From the NCBI GenBank assembly GCA_004295055.1, contig SHNJ01000013.1:1-41713 (forward strand): 41,713 nucleotides of DNA, written 5' to 3'. The notes below the pieces were generated by a model. It was not told the origin of the DNA. It searched no databases and worked only from the letters and a program-made list of their open reading frames with translations. Source of the DNA: Alphaproteobacteria bacterium. GTDB taxonomy: Bacteria > Pseudomonadota > Alphaproteobacteria > SHNJ01. The translations under genes and the position numbers were made by a program. Below, one piece after another: positions 7,884-17,204 of the stretch (position 1 is its first letter; each line of letters opens with the position of its first letter).

Positions 7884-8774
7884 ATGTCTCAAGTTTCCTC
7901 AAACACTATATCTTCCGGCAACAATCCGAATTTTGGCGTTGGAAAAATTTTACGCGATGCCCGCGAAGAGCAGGGCTTGAGCATTGACGATATTGCCAAT
8001 CAATTATGCATCCGCGCCGTGCATTTAAAAGCCATTGAAGAAGGCGATTATGATACGCTGCCGGCGCTGGTTTATGCGCGGGGCTTTGTGCGTTCCTACG
8101 CAGATTTTCTAAGTTTGAATCAGGAAGACATATTGGATCAATTCCGCCGCGAAACCGCTGGCCGCGAAGAAGTTTTGGATCCGATTTATGTTCCGTCCAA
8201 TTCCAACCGGCAATTGCCCAGCAAGCGCACCATGATCGGATCGCTGGCTGCGTTTTTGCTGTTGATTATGATTTGGTCTTATTGGTCGTCGCCATCGTCG
8301 GTCGATGCGCCAATTGCCGAAGCGATGGGCCCAATCGATATGCCTTCTGAAGAAGGCACGCAAATAACCTCGTCAGGCGACGCACAGCAAAATGTTTTTA
8401 CTCCGCCGGCGGATGAAAAACCCGCCAACAGCGAAGCGACCGCGGATAATGGGGCACCGATGACGCCGGCGCCAGCCGCGGAAGAAGTTCCGCCTGCTTC
8501 CGGTTTGTCCTTTGAAGTGCTTAGCGATTCGTGGGTGGAAATCAGTAACAATGACGGCCATACCTTGTTCAGCAAAGTCTTGCGCAAGGGCGAAACGTAT
8601 AATGTTCCCGCCAATTTCAAAGGCGCTTATTTATCGACCGGCAATGCCGGGGGATTGATGGTGCGCGTCGATGGAAAACGCGCCGGATTATTGGGCCATC
8701 AGGGCGAAGTTATGAACGATGTGCTAGTAGATGCCCGTAATATGGCTCGCAGAGCACGCGATTTGCCGCGTTAG
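7884..8774 (+). CDS. RodZ-like protein (HTH, one TM segment, DUF4115)
   Basis: A 296-residue protein with RodZ architecture. A cytoplasmic Xre-like helix-turn-helix comes first (GKILRDAREEQGLSIDDIAN, residues 20-39, through GFVRSYADFL). A single membrane span follows at about 117-134, then an Ala/Pro/Glu-rich periplasmic linker and a C-terminal DUF4115 beta domain from about residue 205 (SFEVLSDSWVEI). RodZ links MreB to the elongation machinery and sets rod shape. The gene sits just upstream of ispG and hisS, as rodZ does in many proteobacteria. No Shine-Dalgarno is visible before the ATG. It ends in Arg. Confidence 0.85.
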   Translation: MSQVSSNTISSGNNPNFGVGKILRDAREEQGLSIDDIANQLCIRAVHLKAIEEGDYDTLPALVYARGFVRSYADFLSLNQEDILDQFRRETAGREEVLDPIYVPSNSNRQLPSKRTMIGSLAAFLLLIMIWSYWSSPSSVDAPIAEAMGPIDMPSEEGTQITSSGDAQQNVFTPPADEKPANSEATADNGAPMTPAPAAEEVPPASGLSFEVLSDSWVEISNNDGHTLFSKVLRKGETYNVPANFKGAYLSTGNAGGLMVRVDGKRAGLLGHQGEVMNDVLVDARNMARRARDLPR

Positions 8775-8783
8775 CAATTTTAT

Positions 8784-9890
8784 ATGACCGATCACACGAC
8801 CATACGTCCTTACCGGACGATTCACAGACGCGCTTGCCGTAAAATTATGGTTGGCAAGGTTGCGGTGGGGGGCGACGCGCCGATTTCGGTGCAGTCGATG
8901 ACCAATACTTTGACAACCGACGTTGATGCGACGGTTCGGCAAATACAGTCCTTGGAATCGGCTGGCGCGGATATCGTGCGCGTGTCGGTACCGGACGAAG
9001 GATCGACCGCGGCACTGAAAAAAATTGTCAAGGCGGCCAAAGTTCCTATCGTCGCCGACATTCACTTTCATTATAAACGCGCCATCGAAGCGGCAGAGGC
9101 TGGCGCGGCTTGTTTACGCATCAATCCCGGCAATATCGGATCGGATGACCGCGTACGCGAAGTGGTCAAGGCGGCGCGCGATCACGGATGTTCGATGCGG
9201 ATCGGCGTGAACGCAGGCAGTTTGGAAAAAGAGTTATTGGAAAAATACGGCGAGCCATGCCCCGAAGCCATGGTCGAAAGCGCGTTGAACCATGCTCGGA
9301 TTTTACAAGATTTGGATTTCCACGAATTTAAAATCAGCGTCAAGGCATCGGATGTATTTCTGGCCGTCGCGGCGTATCAGCAATTGGCAACCGCTATCGA
9401 TTGCCCGCTGCATATCGGCATTACCGAGGCTGGCAGTCTGCGCACCGGGACGGTAAAATCGTCGATTGGGCTTGGCATGTTGTTATGGTCGGGCATCGGC
9501 GATACGATTCGCGTGTCGCTGGCCGCCGATCCGGTCGAAGAAGTCAAAGCCGGATTTGAAATGCTAAAATCCTTGGGCTTGCGGCATCGCGGCGTAAATA
9601 TTATCGCTTGTCCGTCTTGCGCGCGGCAGCAATTTAACGTGATTGAAACCGTTCGGGTGTTAGAGGAAAAATTGGCCCACATTACAACGCCGATGACGGT
9701 TTCCATCATCGGCTGCGTGGTTAATGGCCCGGGCGAGGCGGCCATGACCGATATCGGCCTTGCCGGTGGCGGTAATAATACGCATATGGTATATGTGGCT
9801 GGAAACCAAGATCACCGGATCAAGGACCAGGATATTGTGTCGCATATTGTAGAGATGGTGGAAAAGAAGGCTGGAGTCAGGAATGTCTAA
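8784..9890 (+). CDS. ispG: 4-hydroxy-3-methylbut-2-en-1-yl diphosphate synthase
   Basis: A 368-residue IspG (GcpE), a [4Fe-4S] enzyme of the non-mevalonate isoprenoid pathway that converts MEcPP to HMBPP. The N-terminal barrel has [15 protein letters not shown] and VADIHFHY. The C-terminal domain carries the cluster ligands C276, C279 (CPSC) and C311 with E318 in [10 protein letters not shown], each offset by six from E. coli IspG. It begins ten bases after the rodZ-like stop and overlaps hisS by eight bases, so these genes form one operon. Confidence 0.97.
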   Translation: MTDHTTIRPYRTIHRRACRKIMVGKVAVGGDAPISVQSMTNTLTTDVDATVRQIQSLESAGADIVRVSVPDEGSTAALKKIVKAAKVPIVADIHFHYKRAIEAAEAGAACLRINPGNIGSDDRVREVVKAARDHGCSMRIGVNAGSLEKELLEKYGEPCPEAMVESALNHARILQDLDFHEFKISVKASDVFLAVAAYQQLATAIDCPLHIGITEAGSLRTGTVKSSIGLGMLLWSGIGDTIRVSLAADPVEEVKAGFEMLKSLGLRHRGVNIIACPSCARQQFNVIETVRVLEEKLAHITTPMTVSIIGCVVNGPGEAAMTDIGLAGGGNNTHMVYVAGNQDHRIKDQDIVSHIVEMVEKKAGVRNV

Positions 9891-11118
9891 ATTACAACCC
9901 GTGCGCGGTACCCACGATTTATATGGCGACGATATGCGCCGCCACCGCCATGTGGTCGAAGTCGCGCGCGATATCGCCAGCCGGTATATGTTCGAAGAAA
10001 TCATCCCGCCGATTTTCGAATTTACCGACGTATTCGCGCGGTCGATGGGCGAAACATCCGATGTGGTGTCGAAAGAAATGTATTCCATGACCGACAAGGG
10101 CGGGGAAAATATCACCCTGCGCCCGGAATTGACTGCGGGATTGTGCCGCGCGGTGATTTCGGAAGGCATGGCGCAAAACGCGCCGCTGAAATTTTTCAGC
10201 CATGGTCCGGTGTTCCGGTACGAACGTCCGCAAAAGGGCCGCCAGCGGCAGTTCCATCAAATCGACGTTGAAATTATCGGTGTCGAATCGCCGGTCGCGG
10301 ATGTGGAAAGCATTTCGCTGGGCGCGCGGATTTTGGATGCGCTGGGTATTTTCCGCCGCTGCACATTGGAAATCAATACGCTGGGCGATATGGAAAGCCG
10401 CAAAAATTATCGCGGCGCGCTGGTGAAATATTTCACTTCGCACAAGGATCAATTGTCCGAAGACAGTTTAAAGCGCCTGGAAAAAAATCCGATGCGGATT
10501 TTGGATTCCAAGGATGAAGGCGATAAACGTTTGGTCGCCAGCGCACCGGATTTTTCCGAATATTTGAATGAACCGTCCAAAGATTTTTTTGCCAAGGTCA
10601 AAGACGGCCTGACGGCGGTCAATATCCCGTTCAAAATAAACACGCGTTTGGTGCGCGGTCTTGATTATTACTGTCACACCGCGTTCGAATTTATCACGAG
10701 CGATCTCGGCGCGCAGGGAACGGTGATGGGTGGCGGCCGGTATGACGGTTTGATCGAAAGTTTAGGCGGACCGAAACTGGCCGGTATCGGCTGGGGTGCT
10801 GGGATTGAACGTTTGGCGATGTTATTGGAATATGTGCCGATGATGGCGCGTCCGGTGGCCATTGTGCCGGTCAGCGAGAATGAACAGGCGTTTGCCGCAA
10901 CATTGGCCGATGATTTGCGCCGGGCGGGAATTGCCGTGGATATGGGATATTCCGGCAATGTCGGCAAGCGCATGAAACGCGCCGGGGACCGCAATGCGCG
11001 GTTCGCGGTGATTATTGGCGGCGATGAAATAAAATCCGGCCAGGCGCAAGTGCGCAACATGGATTCGGGCGAAGAAAAGAAAATCGCCTTCAATCAATTG
11101 CAACATTTTTTAAAATAA
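9883..11118 (+). CDS. hisS: Histidyl-tRNA synthetase
   Basis: A 411-residue class II synthetase that charges tRNA-His. It contains motif 2 ([16 protein letters not shown]), the histidine-specific segment [15 protein letters not shown], motif 3 ([15 protein letters not shown]) and a C-terminal anticodon-binding domain starting near RPVAIVPV. The TLRPE motif is followed by LTAG where E. coli has GTAG; variation there is common in alphaproteobacteria. Translation is probably coupled to ispG through the eight-base overlap. prfA follows 13 bases downstream. Confidence 0.96.
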   Translation: MSKLQPVRGTHDLYGDDMRRHRHVVEVARDIASRYMFEEIIPPIFEFTDVFARSMGETSDVVSKEMYSMTDKGGENITLRPELTAGLCRAVISEGMAQNAPLKFFSHGPVFRYERPQKGRQRQFHQIDVEIIGVESPVADVESISLGARILDALGIFRRCTLEINTLGDMESRKNYRGALVKYFTSHKDQLSEDSLKRLEKNPMRILDSKDEGDKRLVASAPDFSEYLNEPSKDFFAKVKDGLTAVNIPFKINTRLVRGLDYYCHTAFEFITSDLGAQGTVMGGGRYDGLIESLGGPKLAGIGWGAGIERLAMLLEYVPMMARPVAIVPVSENEQAFAATLADDLRRAGIAVDMGYSGNVGKRMKRAGDRNARFAVIIGGDEIKSGQAQVRNMDSGEEKKIAFNQLQHFLK

Positions 11119-11131
11119 ACAGGATACGAGT

Positions 11132-12199
11132 ATGTTAGTCGAAGCAAAACTTGAAAAAGTATTGAAGCGTCATAATGATCTACGCGATCAATTATCCACG
11201 CCTTTGAAACCGGAAGAATTGGTAAAATTGAACAAGGAATACGCCGAATTGACGCCAGTCGCCGAGAAGATCGAGGAATGGAAAAACACCCGCAAGGAAA
11301 TGGCGGATTTGGAAGCCATGAAAAACGATGCCAGCGGCGATGCCGACATGCGCAAAATGGCCGAAGAAGAATTTTACGCGTTAAAAGAAAAATTGCCGGG
11401 CATCGAACATGAATTGCAGGTGATGTTATTGCCAAAAGACGCGGCGGACGAGAAAAACGCGATTCTGGAAATTCGCGCCGGCGCGGGCGGGGACGAAGCG
11501 GCGTTATTTGCCGCCGAAATGTTCCGCCTATATGAAAAATATGCGGCACTGCGCGGCTGGCGATTCGAAGTTTTAAGCATTTCCGACACTGGCCTTGGCG
11601 GGTTCAAGGATGCGACGGCGGAAATTACCGGCACGGGCGTTTTCGCGCGCATGAAATTCGAATCCGGCGTACACCGGGTACAACGCGTGCCGGATACCGA
11701 AGGATCGGGCCGGGTGCATACATCGACGATCACCGTTGCGGTTCTGCCCGAGGCGGAAGAGGTTGATATTAAAATCGAAGAAAAAGATTTGCGGATTGAT
11801 GTGTTTCGCTCCTCTGGTCCAGGCGGCCAGTCGGTCAATACCACCGATTCCGCCGTGCGTATCACCCATATTCCAACCGGTACGGTGGTACAGCAACAAG
11901 ACGAAAAGTCGCAGCATAAGAACAAGGCCAAGGCGTTGAAAATTCTGCGTGCGCGTTTATACGAGGTGGAGCGTGCCAAGATCGAAGCGGAAATGGCCGC
12001 CAAGCGCAAGGGCCAAGTGGGCACCGGTGATCGTTCCGAACGCATCCGCACCTATAATTTCCCGCAAACCCGCGTGACCGATCACCGCATCAACATGACG
12101 CTGCACCAAATGGATAAAATCATGCAGGGCGAGATTGACGAATTGGTCGATGCGCTTATCGCAAATGACCAGGCGGAACGGTTGGCGGCGCTGGAGTAG
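11132..12199 (+). CDS. prfA: Peptide chain release factor 1
   Basis: A 355-residue class I release factor recognising UAA and UAG. The catalytic GGQ is at residues 231-233 ([10 protein letters not shown]), and the codon-recognition tripeptide of the P-x-T type is P187-D188-T189 in RVPDTEG, aligned with PAT of E. coli RF1. The C-terminal helical segment [17 protein letters not shown] is intact. A ribosome binding site (ACAGGA) precedes the ATG. In most relatives prmC, which methylates this GGQ glutamine, follows directly; here two minus-strand genes separate them, and the first overlaps the last 44 bases of prfA in antisense. Confidence 0.97.
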   Translation: MLVEAKLEKVLKRHNDLRDQLSTPLKPEELVKLNKEYAELTPVAEKIEEWKNTRKEMADLEAMKNDASGDADMRKMAEEEFYALKEKLPGIEHELQVMLLPKDAADEKNAILEIRAGAGGDEAALFAAEMFRLYEKYAALRGWRFEVLSISDTGLGGFKDATAEITGTGVFARMKFESGVHRVQRVPDTEGSGRVHTSTITVAVLPEAEEVDIKIEEKDLRIDVFRSSGPGGQSVNTTDSAVRITHIPTGTVVQQQDEKSQHKNKAKALKILRARLYEVERAKIEAEMAAKRKGQVGTGDRSERIRTYNFPQTRVTDHRINMTLHQMDKIMQGEIDELVDALIANDQAERLAALE

Positions 12200-13097
12200 G
12201 TTTTTTGCCTGTAGGCGTATAAATATTCAGCCCGGTACTATCGTTATTGCCCGGCGGCATCCGGCCAGGGTTGGTCGCCATGTTAGACATCACCGCTGTG
12301 GACGGCTTGAACCAGGCTTGAAGAATAGCTGTCAAATTTGTGTAGCCCAAATCGCGGACACGTTCATAAACATGCGTAAAATAAGATTGATCCACGTGTT
12401 CGGCTGGCGATTTGCTTACGCGCTCGCATAATTCGGGAATTCTTACGGCCTGTATTTCATCGAATTTACGCAGAGCTCTGCTAACCGAAACTTCGCATAA
12501 AGGCGTTTCCCCTTGGAAATATGCGGCCAATTCCGGCTCCTTCATTGGACCCACTATATTTTGCCAGTGATGGTGAAAAATATCCGAAATCCGCTTGGAT
12601 AATTTGCCTTCTTGGTCTTTCCATCGCGCCAATTGCGTTATAACATATGGGCTTGGGTTTTGTATTTGAATTGGCTGTTTAAGTTTTTTGATATTGCGCA
12701 ATAAAGAACTCAGGTAAATTGGTTGCCGGTTGGCCAAGGCAGCTGGTTCCGCCGCCATAAATTTCGGCCATTTCCAGGGCCATCGTAAGGAAATTGGCGG
12801 TTTCCACGGCAATTTGGCGCGCAATTCATTTTCGGTATATTCCGATTTGTCACCGGCAATAATTTGGGCGGCTATTTTCTTGCCGCGCCGCGCGCCGTAT
12901 AACCTCTCGCAACTGGCGTTGATCGAGGCGATATATTGCGGTGTTTCCAGCTCTCTTGTGTTTTCCGACTCCATCGCCGTTTCATAGGCATCGGCCAGAG
13001 CATAAAGAAAATCCGATTGAGTTTTTAACAAGGATACTTGCGTAACAAAATCCGCAAAATCGTCGAATGCCGTGCGCGCTGTTTCCGGCATATTCAT
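12156..13097 (-). CDS. Unknown protein A (first half of the prfA-prmC insertion)
   Basis: A 313-residue protein I do not recognise. I start at 13097 because AAGGA lies about 8 nt upstream; the in-frame upstream extension is low-complexity and overlaps the preceding gene. The sequence is mostly helical and charged. It contains an odd Trp/Pro block at about residues 96-113 ([19 protein letters not shown]98, W106, W108, W110) and a Pro-rich tail ([16 protein letters not shown]) ending in Arg. No signal peptide or membrane span is evident. The start lies two bases after the stop of gene B, so the two are coupled. The 3' end overlaps prfA by 44 bases on the opposite strand. Confidence 0.75.
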   Translation of the reverse strand: MNMPETARTAFDDFADFVTQVSLLKTQSDFLYALADAYETAMESENTRELETPQYIASINASCERLYGARRGKKIAAQIIAGDKSEYTENELRAKLPWKPPISLRWPWKWPKFMAAEPAALANRQPIYLSSLLRNIKKLKQPIQIQNPSPYVITQLARWKDQEGKLSKRISDIFHHHWQNIVGPMKEPELAAYFQGETPLCEVSVSRALRKFDEIQAVRIPELCERVSKSPAEHVDQSYFTHVYERVRDLGYTNLTAILQAWFKPSTAVMSNMATNPGRMPPGNNDSTGLNIYTPTGKKPTPAPPTVPPGHLR

Positions 13098-13099
13098 GC

Positions 13100-14068
13100 T
13101 TACCGTCCTTGTTCGGGACCGGTGTGAATGGGATGGGGCGGAGTAGCGCTTGGATTTGTGCGGCGATGGTGCTTGGTTCGAGTATCTTCCGGTGGACGCT
13201 TGTCGCATTTGGTTCCAACTTTTCCGTCTTTCGCCCACTTCTGGATTCGGTCAACAACGTCGCTAAATCCACGAATTCCAGCACTGTGAATAATCTTGCG
13301 ATAACGACCGGCAGGCACAATCGTGGCATCTTGTTTTGGAAGCTCGGTTACCAAACGGTCTAATTCTTGCTTGTTATATTGGCCGCGTTTTGCTCTATCT
13401 TGTTTCAGACGATCAATGGTTTCTTTTATGACGGCGGGGGTAGGGTTTTCCGGCACATCCCAATCGGAACGATAAGGGTGCAATTTAACCATTTGATGCC
13501 AAGCATTGTTGACTTCACCGGCTAATCTTGATTGCAGGATAAGATATGACGACTTGTCGTCTTGTCCGATTCTTTGCTGCACATGATCGGCTTTCATGGC
13601 AGATTTAAAAACTTCGATATCGCCGGTCAGTTTACGAATCACTTGTTGCAAATCAGGAATCTTGTCAATTTGCCGACCATGTAAATCTTTGGCAAGATCG
13701 GGCAGGCGGTCATATCCGCCCATCGATCGAATAACTTTACTAGCTGTTCGCAAGGCCCAATTATCGCTGTGCAATGGCGCGGCTTGCCAGGGGCGTTCCA
13801 AAATGAATTTGACTGCCTCGGCATTATTCTCACCGGCCAGCTTCTGAAACATAGCGGCCGCATTTTTGGAGCCCCAAATTTTTTCGCACATGGCCAGAAT
13901 CTCGCGCCCAGTCTGATGCATAGTTTGGGTGGCGTGCAAAGCGAATGATAATTCGGTAACGGCACCAATTCGGTCTTCCATGCGGAGGTCCGAGACCGCC
14001 AAGGATTGTTCTCTTTTTAGCACCCGCTCTATTTGATCGAGGGGAGTATCGTCGACAAATGCTATCAT
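13100..14068 (-). CDS. Unknown protein B (upstream partner of A)
   Basis: A 322-residue protein with no family I recognise. It is soluble-looking, helical and charged, with a His/Pro/Arg-rich tail (RTKHHRRTNPSATPPHPIH) ending in Arg. It is the first gene of a two-gene minus-strand unit with A (stop TAA, two bases, then the ATG of A, whose ribosome binding site lies inside B's last codons). The ATG at 14068 has no Shine-Dalgarno, and a promoter lies immediately upstream. It diverges from prmC. The pair separates prfA and prmC, which are adjacent in most alphaproteobacteria, so it was probably inserted in this lineage. Confidence 0.78.
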   Translation of the reverse strand: MIAFVDDTPLDQIERVLKREQSLAVSDLRMEDRIGAVTELSFALHATQTMHQTGREILAMCEKIWGSKNAAAMFQKLAGENNAEAVKFILERPWQAAPLHSDNWALRTASKVIRSMGGYDRLPDLAKDLHGRQIDKIPDLQQVIRKLTGDIEVFKSAMKADHVQQRIGQDDKSSYLILQSRLAGEVNNAWHQMVKLHPYRSDWDVPENPTPAVIKETIDRLKQDRAKRGQYNKQELDRLVTELPKQDATIVPAGRYRKIIHSAGIRGFSDVVDRIQKWAKDGKVGTKCDKRPPEDTRTKHHRRTNPSATPPHPIHTGPEQGR

Positions 14069-14101
14069 GTCTTAATAGGATACATCAATTTTGCTGTAAA
14101 A
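14069..14101 (-). promoter_or_regulatory. Promoter for the B-A unit, close to the start codon
   Basis: On the minus strand TTTACA, a 17-nt spacer and TATTAA are followed after three bases by the ATG of gene B. An alternative is TTGATT-17-TATCCT with eight bases to the ATG. Either gives a message with almost no leader. The TGTATCCTATTAAGA stretch here resembles the palindrome upstream of the DUF6624 gene (15 of 23 positions), but more weakly than the copies at 17111 and 22458. Confidence 0.5.
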
Positions 14102-14187
14102 TCAAGTGTTTAAACCAATTATTTCGCATATAAATCAATCACTTAATACTGCTTGCCAATAGACCATAGGGCGGGTTAATTGGCGGT

Positions 14188-15102
14188 ATGTGGGGCAAAA
14201 ACCGAATTAAAGATCAATTGCACTGGGCGGAAAAACAACTGGCCAAGGTTGGCATCAACGAAGGCAGGCTAATTGCCCGCGTTCTGATGGAATATACGTT
14301 AACGCCTGTGGGCGATGTGCCGAAACCCTATACGTTGCGGTATCGCGAAGATGAAAAAATAACGCGCGAAGATCAGGATAAGTTCCGCGATTTCGTTTTT
14401 CGCCGCATGCGTGGCGAAGGGACTTCGCGTATTACCGGATACCGCGAATTTTGGTCGCTGCCGTTTAAATTGAATTCCGCAACCCTTGATCCGCGTTCAG
14501 ATACCGAGTCATTGATTGAAACCGTATTAAAACAATTATCGACACGCGACGCGGAATATAAAAAACGCGCCTGGAAAATGCTGGATTTGGGCACAGGTAC
14601 GGGTTGCATTATTATATCTTTGCTGCATGAATTGCCATTGGCGCAAGGATTTGCCGGCGATGCCAGTATGCAGGCGCTGGAAGCGGCGGCGGAAAATGGC
14701 CATTTAAATAAGGTTGCGGACCGCTTGCATTTATTTGCCAGCGATTGGGCCAGCGCGATTGCAACGCCGGATGAGGCGCGGAAATTCGATATTATTGCGT
14801 GCAATCCGCCTTATGTGCCGGAATATTACCGTACTTTGCTGTCTAACGAAGTTTTGCATTTCGATCCGCCATTGGCGTTGTGGGGTGGGCCGACGGGGCT
14901 AGATGGGTATGCCAAAGTTATGCCGCAAATAAAAACTATGCTGAAAAAAGATGGGCTTGGATTCTTGGAAATTGGTTCCGATCAGGCCGATGCTGTCGCG
15001 CAAATTGTGGCGGATCATGGATTTACTGTTATGGAAGTGGCGCGCGATTTATCCGGGCATGCGCGATGCATTGTATTGGAGCATAACGCTAGATCCAATT
15101 GA
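14188..15102 (+). CDS. prmC: Release factor glutamine methyltransferase
   Basis: A 304-residue PrmC (HemK) that methylates the glutamine of the GGQ motif in RF1 and RF2. It has the N-terminal helical release-factor-binding domain, then the SAM-binding core with DLGTGTGCI, and the catalytic NPPY at N206-Y209. The region EVLHFDPPLALWGGPTGLDGYAKV is the family signature. The family's usual YGxxxF region reads YREFWSLPFKLNSATLDPRSDTE with the PRSDTE hallmark. It is separated from prfA by the A-B insertion, so it needs its own promoter; I see only weak candidates in 14102-14187. Confidence 0.95.
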   Translation: MWGKNRIKDQLHWAEKQLAKVGINEGRLIARVLMEYTLTPVGDVPKPYTLRYREDEKITREDQDKFRDFVFRRMRGEGTSRITGYREFWSLPFKLNSATLDPRSDTESLIETVLKQLSTRDAEYKKRAWKMLDLGTGTGCIIISLLHELPLAQGFAGDASMQALEAAAENGHLNKVADRLHLFASDWASAIATPDEARKFDIIACNPPYVPEYYRTLLSNEVLHFDPPLALWGGPTGLDGYAKVMPQIKTMLKKDGLGFLEIGSDQADAVAQIVADHGFTVMEVARDLSGHARCIVLEHNARSN

Positions 15103-15128
15103 GAAAAAATCACGCCGTTTTATATAAT
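15099..15128 (+). promoter_or_regulatory. Promoter for the DUF4167 gene
   Basis: TTGAGA at 15099-15104 (overlapping the prmC stop codon), an 18-nt spacer and a perfect TATAAT at 15123-15128. Transcription would begin near 15135, leaving a leader of about 190 nt before the ATG at 15324. That leader includes a small perfect hairpin, AATCTA/TAGATT around GGCGG (about 15160-15180), but I recognise no known riboswitch in it. Confidence 0.55.
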
Positions 15129-15323
15129 ATTCACAGGCCTAAAATTAGACTTGGCAGGGTGGAATCTAGGCGGTAGATTGAAAATATAACCATAATCGAT
15201 GCCGGGTAAAACAGAGTAAGTAATAACGGCTTAAATAGTGGCAAAACAAACTGCGGAATGCGAATAGGCACAGCAGGATTTGCCGGAAAAATATGAAGAA
15301 CATAGACTTAAAAAGGATCATGC

Positions 15324-15764
15324 ATGAGACCTAATTCCAATCGTCGTGGGCGCAACGGCCATCATCGCCATGGTGGCGGCGGACATAATTCTGGCGGTGG
15401 CAATAATAATCACCGCCGCGGTTCTGTGCCGGTACGATATCAGGTTTTTGAAAGCAAAGGCTCGGAAGTTAAAGTCCGCGGCAATCCGCAGCAAATTTAT
15501 GATAAATACTCGTCCCTGGCGCGCGATGCCTTGGCGTCTGGCGATCATGTCCGCGCCGAAAGCCATTTTCAGCATGCCGAACATTATTTCCGCCTGTTGA
15601 ATTCGGAACCGCGTCCGCAATATCAGCCATCGCCCGAAGAATTGGCGGCGGCCGAAGTTGAACTGATCAATGCCGGTGAAGCGGTAGTGGAATCTTTGGT
15701 TCCGCCAGCGGCGCCCAGCAACGATGGCAGCGAAGCCGACGATAAATCCGGCGAAGCGGCGTAG
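15324..15764 (+). CDS. DUF4167 domain-containing protein
   Basis: A 146-residue protein with a basic Arg/Asn/Gly/His-rich N-terminus (residues 1-33), typical of a disordered nucleic-acid-binding tail. The DUF4167 core follows: VRGNPQQIYDKYSSLARDAL, then SGDHVRAESHFQHAEHYFRLL, then an acidic Ala/Glu-rich C-terminus. The family is near-universal in alphaproteobacteria and lies downstream of prmC and upstream of clpB, as here. Its function is undetermined; the basic tail suggests RNA or ribosome contact, which is inference. The ATG has a strong ribosome binding site (AAAAGGATC). A second ATG four bases upstream is out of frame. Confidence 0.92.
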   Translation: MRPNSNRRGRNGHHRHGGGGHNSGGGNNNHRRGSVPVRYQVFESKGSEVKVRGNPQQIYDKYSSLARDALASGDHVRAESHFQHAEHYFRLLNSEPRPQYQPSPEELAAAEVELINAGEAVVESLVPPAAPSNDGSEADDKSGEAA

Positions 15765-15783
15765 ACGATAAATTTTATAAAAT

Positions 15784-15810
15784 AAAAGCGGCCTTGAGGC
15801 CGCTTTTTTT
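15784..15810. terminator. Bidirectional intrinsic terminator
   Basis: A perfect 10-bp stem, AAAAGCGGCC (15784-15793) and GGCCGCTTTT (15798-15807), with a TTGA loop. It is followed by T's on the plus strand and by TTTTATT on the minus strand. It ends the DUF4167 transcript and the convergent gene C, whose stop codon starts at 15809. Confidence 0.92.
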
Positions 15811-17023
15811 ACATGGCATGCGAATTGCCGCGCCAGGCTTGCCACAAAATACCTAAAACAGATTTTGGCGGTTCCGGTCTTTCCGCCGCCTGTTTCGCGG
15901 CGCGCCTTTTTTCTTGATCGAGACTTCTTTGAAGAATAGTAACGGCGCGGTGATCTGTCGCAAGAGTCCGAATATCGGATTTAATGCTGGCTAAAATAAA
16001 TGGAGTTCTTGCTCCCATTTCTATCATATTCGTATTGCTGCCGATCGGCGCTTTGTCGACGCGGACATAATCGCATAACGCTTTCAAACAATCCGGGCGA
16101 TGGAACGCCGTATGCAATACGTTCAAATCGGCGATATCCTGTCTTAAAAGTGCTTGATCGCTGTCGGCTGTTTCCGGTCCGCCATTGACAATCGCCCGGC
16201 GGCTTAATTCGGTCATAATTGTTGTTAAGCCTTTACCGCACGCATCGTAATCAGGTGCGGTGAATGCTTGAATGGCTTCGGCTACATAGCTGGCGGGTTG
16301 GCCAGGATCAACCTGACTCACATCCGCATTGGTTGTTAAAAACTCGGTCATTAATGTATCCGCAAGACCCGGATACTCGTCGTTCGGAAAACGGTTTTGT
16401 AAAAAAGTTTCAACATGATTAGTTATGGCTCTGGTTGCCATAACCGCCAATGCTTCATTGGTAATAAAGATTCCGCCATTTTGCCGGTAAGCAGTAAATG
16501 CACGGTGACGATTCCCTTGCGCCGATGCTAAATCGAACGGATCGGTCGCAGAATCAACTGCAAACTCCGGGCTGTAATCCCACCACGCATCCGGAGTTTT
16601 TAGGGAATTTTCTAAAAGAAATTGGCCTGTATCGCATTTTGCAGCGGCCTGCTTAAATATAGACCGGATGGCGAGTAATCCATATTCCGATAATTCGTCG
16701 CGGCCAAATAATTTGTGAATGCTATCTTCATGACCAGTTAGAGCGTAAAGTCCGACGACTTGACGCAGATCATTGTCATTCAATATTCCATGTAATACAC
16801 GCAAGGCATTAATTCTTTTCGTATTGGCAGGAGAATCTGAGCCACCGAGCAAACTCACTAAATTTTCAAGCGTTTGAAGGCGAATAGAAGGGCTTGGCGA
16901 CAGAAAACCGTCAACCAAATCGTCAACGGCTGTTTCGGCTGTAACTTGCGTGTTGTTGGCAATCAATCGGCGCAAAAACAAGCTGATGGAATCCGGCAAA
17001 TGAATATCCATTTGGTACAGCAT
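15809..17023 (-). CDS. Unknown protein C
   Basis: A 404-residue protein of no family I recognise, largely alpha-helical with repeated Leu/Ala-rich amphipathic segments suggestive of a HEAT- or ARM-like solenoid (inference only). No signal peptide is seen. The C-terminus is basic then aromatic (KRRAAKQAAERPEPPKSVLGILWQAW). The reading frame is open to 17095, but the first 24 codons of that version read through a tRNA-like sequence, so I place the start at the ATG at 17021-17023, with GGA about eight bases upstream. It diverges from clpB and is convergent with DUF4167, sharing its terminator. A copy of the 23-bp palindrome lies upstream. Confidence 0.75.
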   Translation of the reverse strand: MLYQMDIHLPDSISLFLRRLIANNTQVTAETAVDDLVDGFLSPSPSIRLQTLENLVSLLGGSDSPANTKRINALRVLHGILNDNDLRQVVGLYALTGHEDSIHKLFGRDELSEYGLLAIRSIFKQAAAKCDTGQFLLENSLKTPDAWWDYSPEFAVDSATDPFDLASAQGNRHRAFTAYRQNGGIFITNEALAVMATRAITNHVETFLQNRFPNDEYPGLADTLMTEFLTTNADVSQVDPGQPASYVAEAIQAFTAPDYDACGKGLTTIMTELSRRAIVNGGPETADSDQALLRQDIADLNVLHTAFHRPDCLKALCDYVRVDKAPIGSNTNMIEMGARTPFILASIKSDIRTLATDHRAVTILQRSLDQEKRRAAKQAAERPEPPKSVLGILWQAWRGNSHAM

Positions 17024-17097
17024 GCTGGCATCCGTCGGGTTGGGCCCGACAGGCTCAGCATTTACATTTTCTGCGGTATCAACCAATTTAACCAAAA
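17024..17097 (-). pseudogene. tRNA-Leu-like relic upstream of gene C
   Basis: The minus strand carries a D-arm-like segment (GGTTAAATTGGTTGATACC, compare tRNA-Leu GGTGAAATTGGTAGACAC) and, 25 bases on, a perfect T-arm-like hairpin GTCGG..CCGAC whose loop reads GCCCAAC instead of TTCAAAT. Translated, it gives MVKLVDTA..PVGPNPT, the hallmark of false ORFs called over tRNA-Leu genes. The acceptor stems do not pair and the T-loop lacks T54/T55, so it cannot be a working tRNA. It may be the scar of a tRNA used as an integration site. Confidence 0.45.
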
Positions 17098-17110
17098 TTC
17101 CCTCTTATCA

Positions 17111-17133
17111 ATCATATCTAAAAAAGATACAAC
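17111..17133 (-). promoter_or_regulatory. Second copy of the 23-bp palindrome, upstream of gene C
   Basis: Arms ATCATATCT and AGATACAAC surround an A-rich centre. The site matches the palindrome at 1710-1732 at 17 of 23 positions on this strand and 18 of 23 on the other. A possible promoter, TTTACA-17-TATCTT on the minus strand, uses the left part of the palindrome as its -10 box, again placing an operator over the promoter. Confidence 0.55.
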
Positions 17134-17204
17134 ATATTTGACGGCTTGTAAATACAGTAAATAATGGCATTACAGCCACTTAGTAATTAATATAATATTA
17201 ACCA

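Noticed and set aside
17024-17095. N-terminal extension of protein C to the ATG at 17095
   Set aside because: The 24 extra residues read through a tRNA-like sequence and look like the standard false ORF over tRNA-Leu; the ATG at 17023 is preferred.
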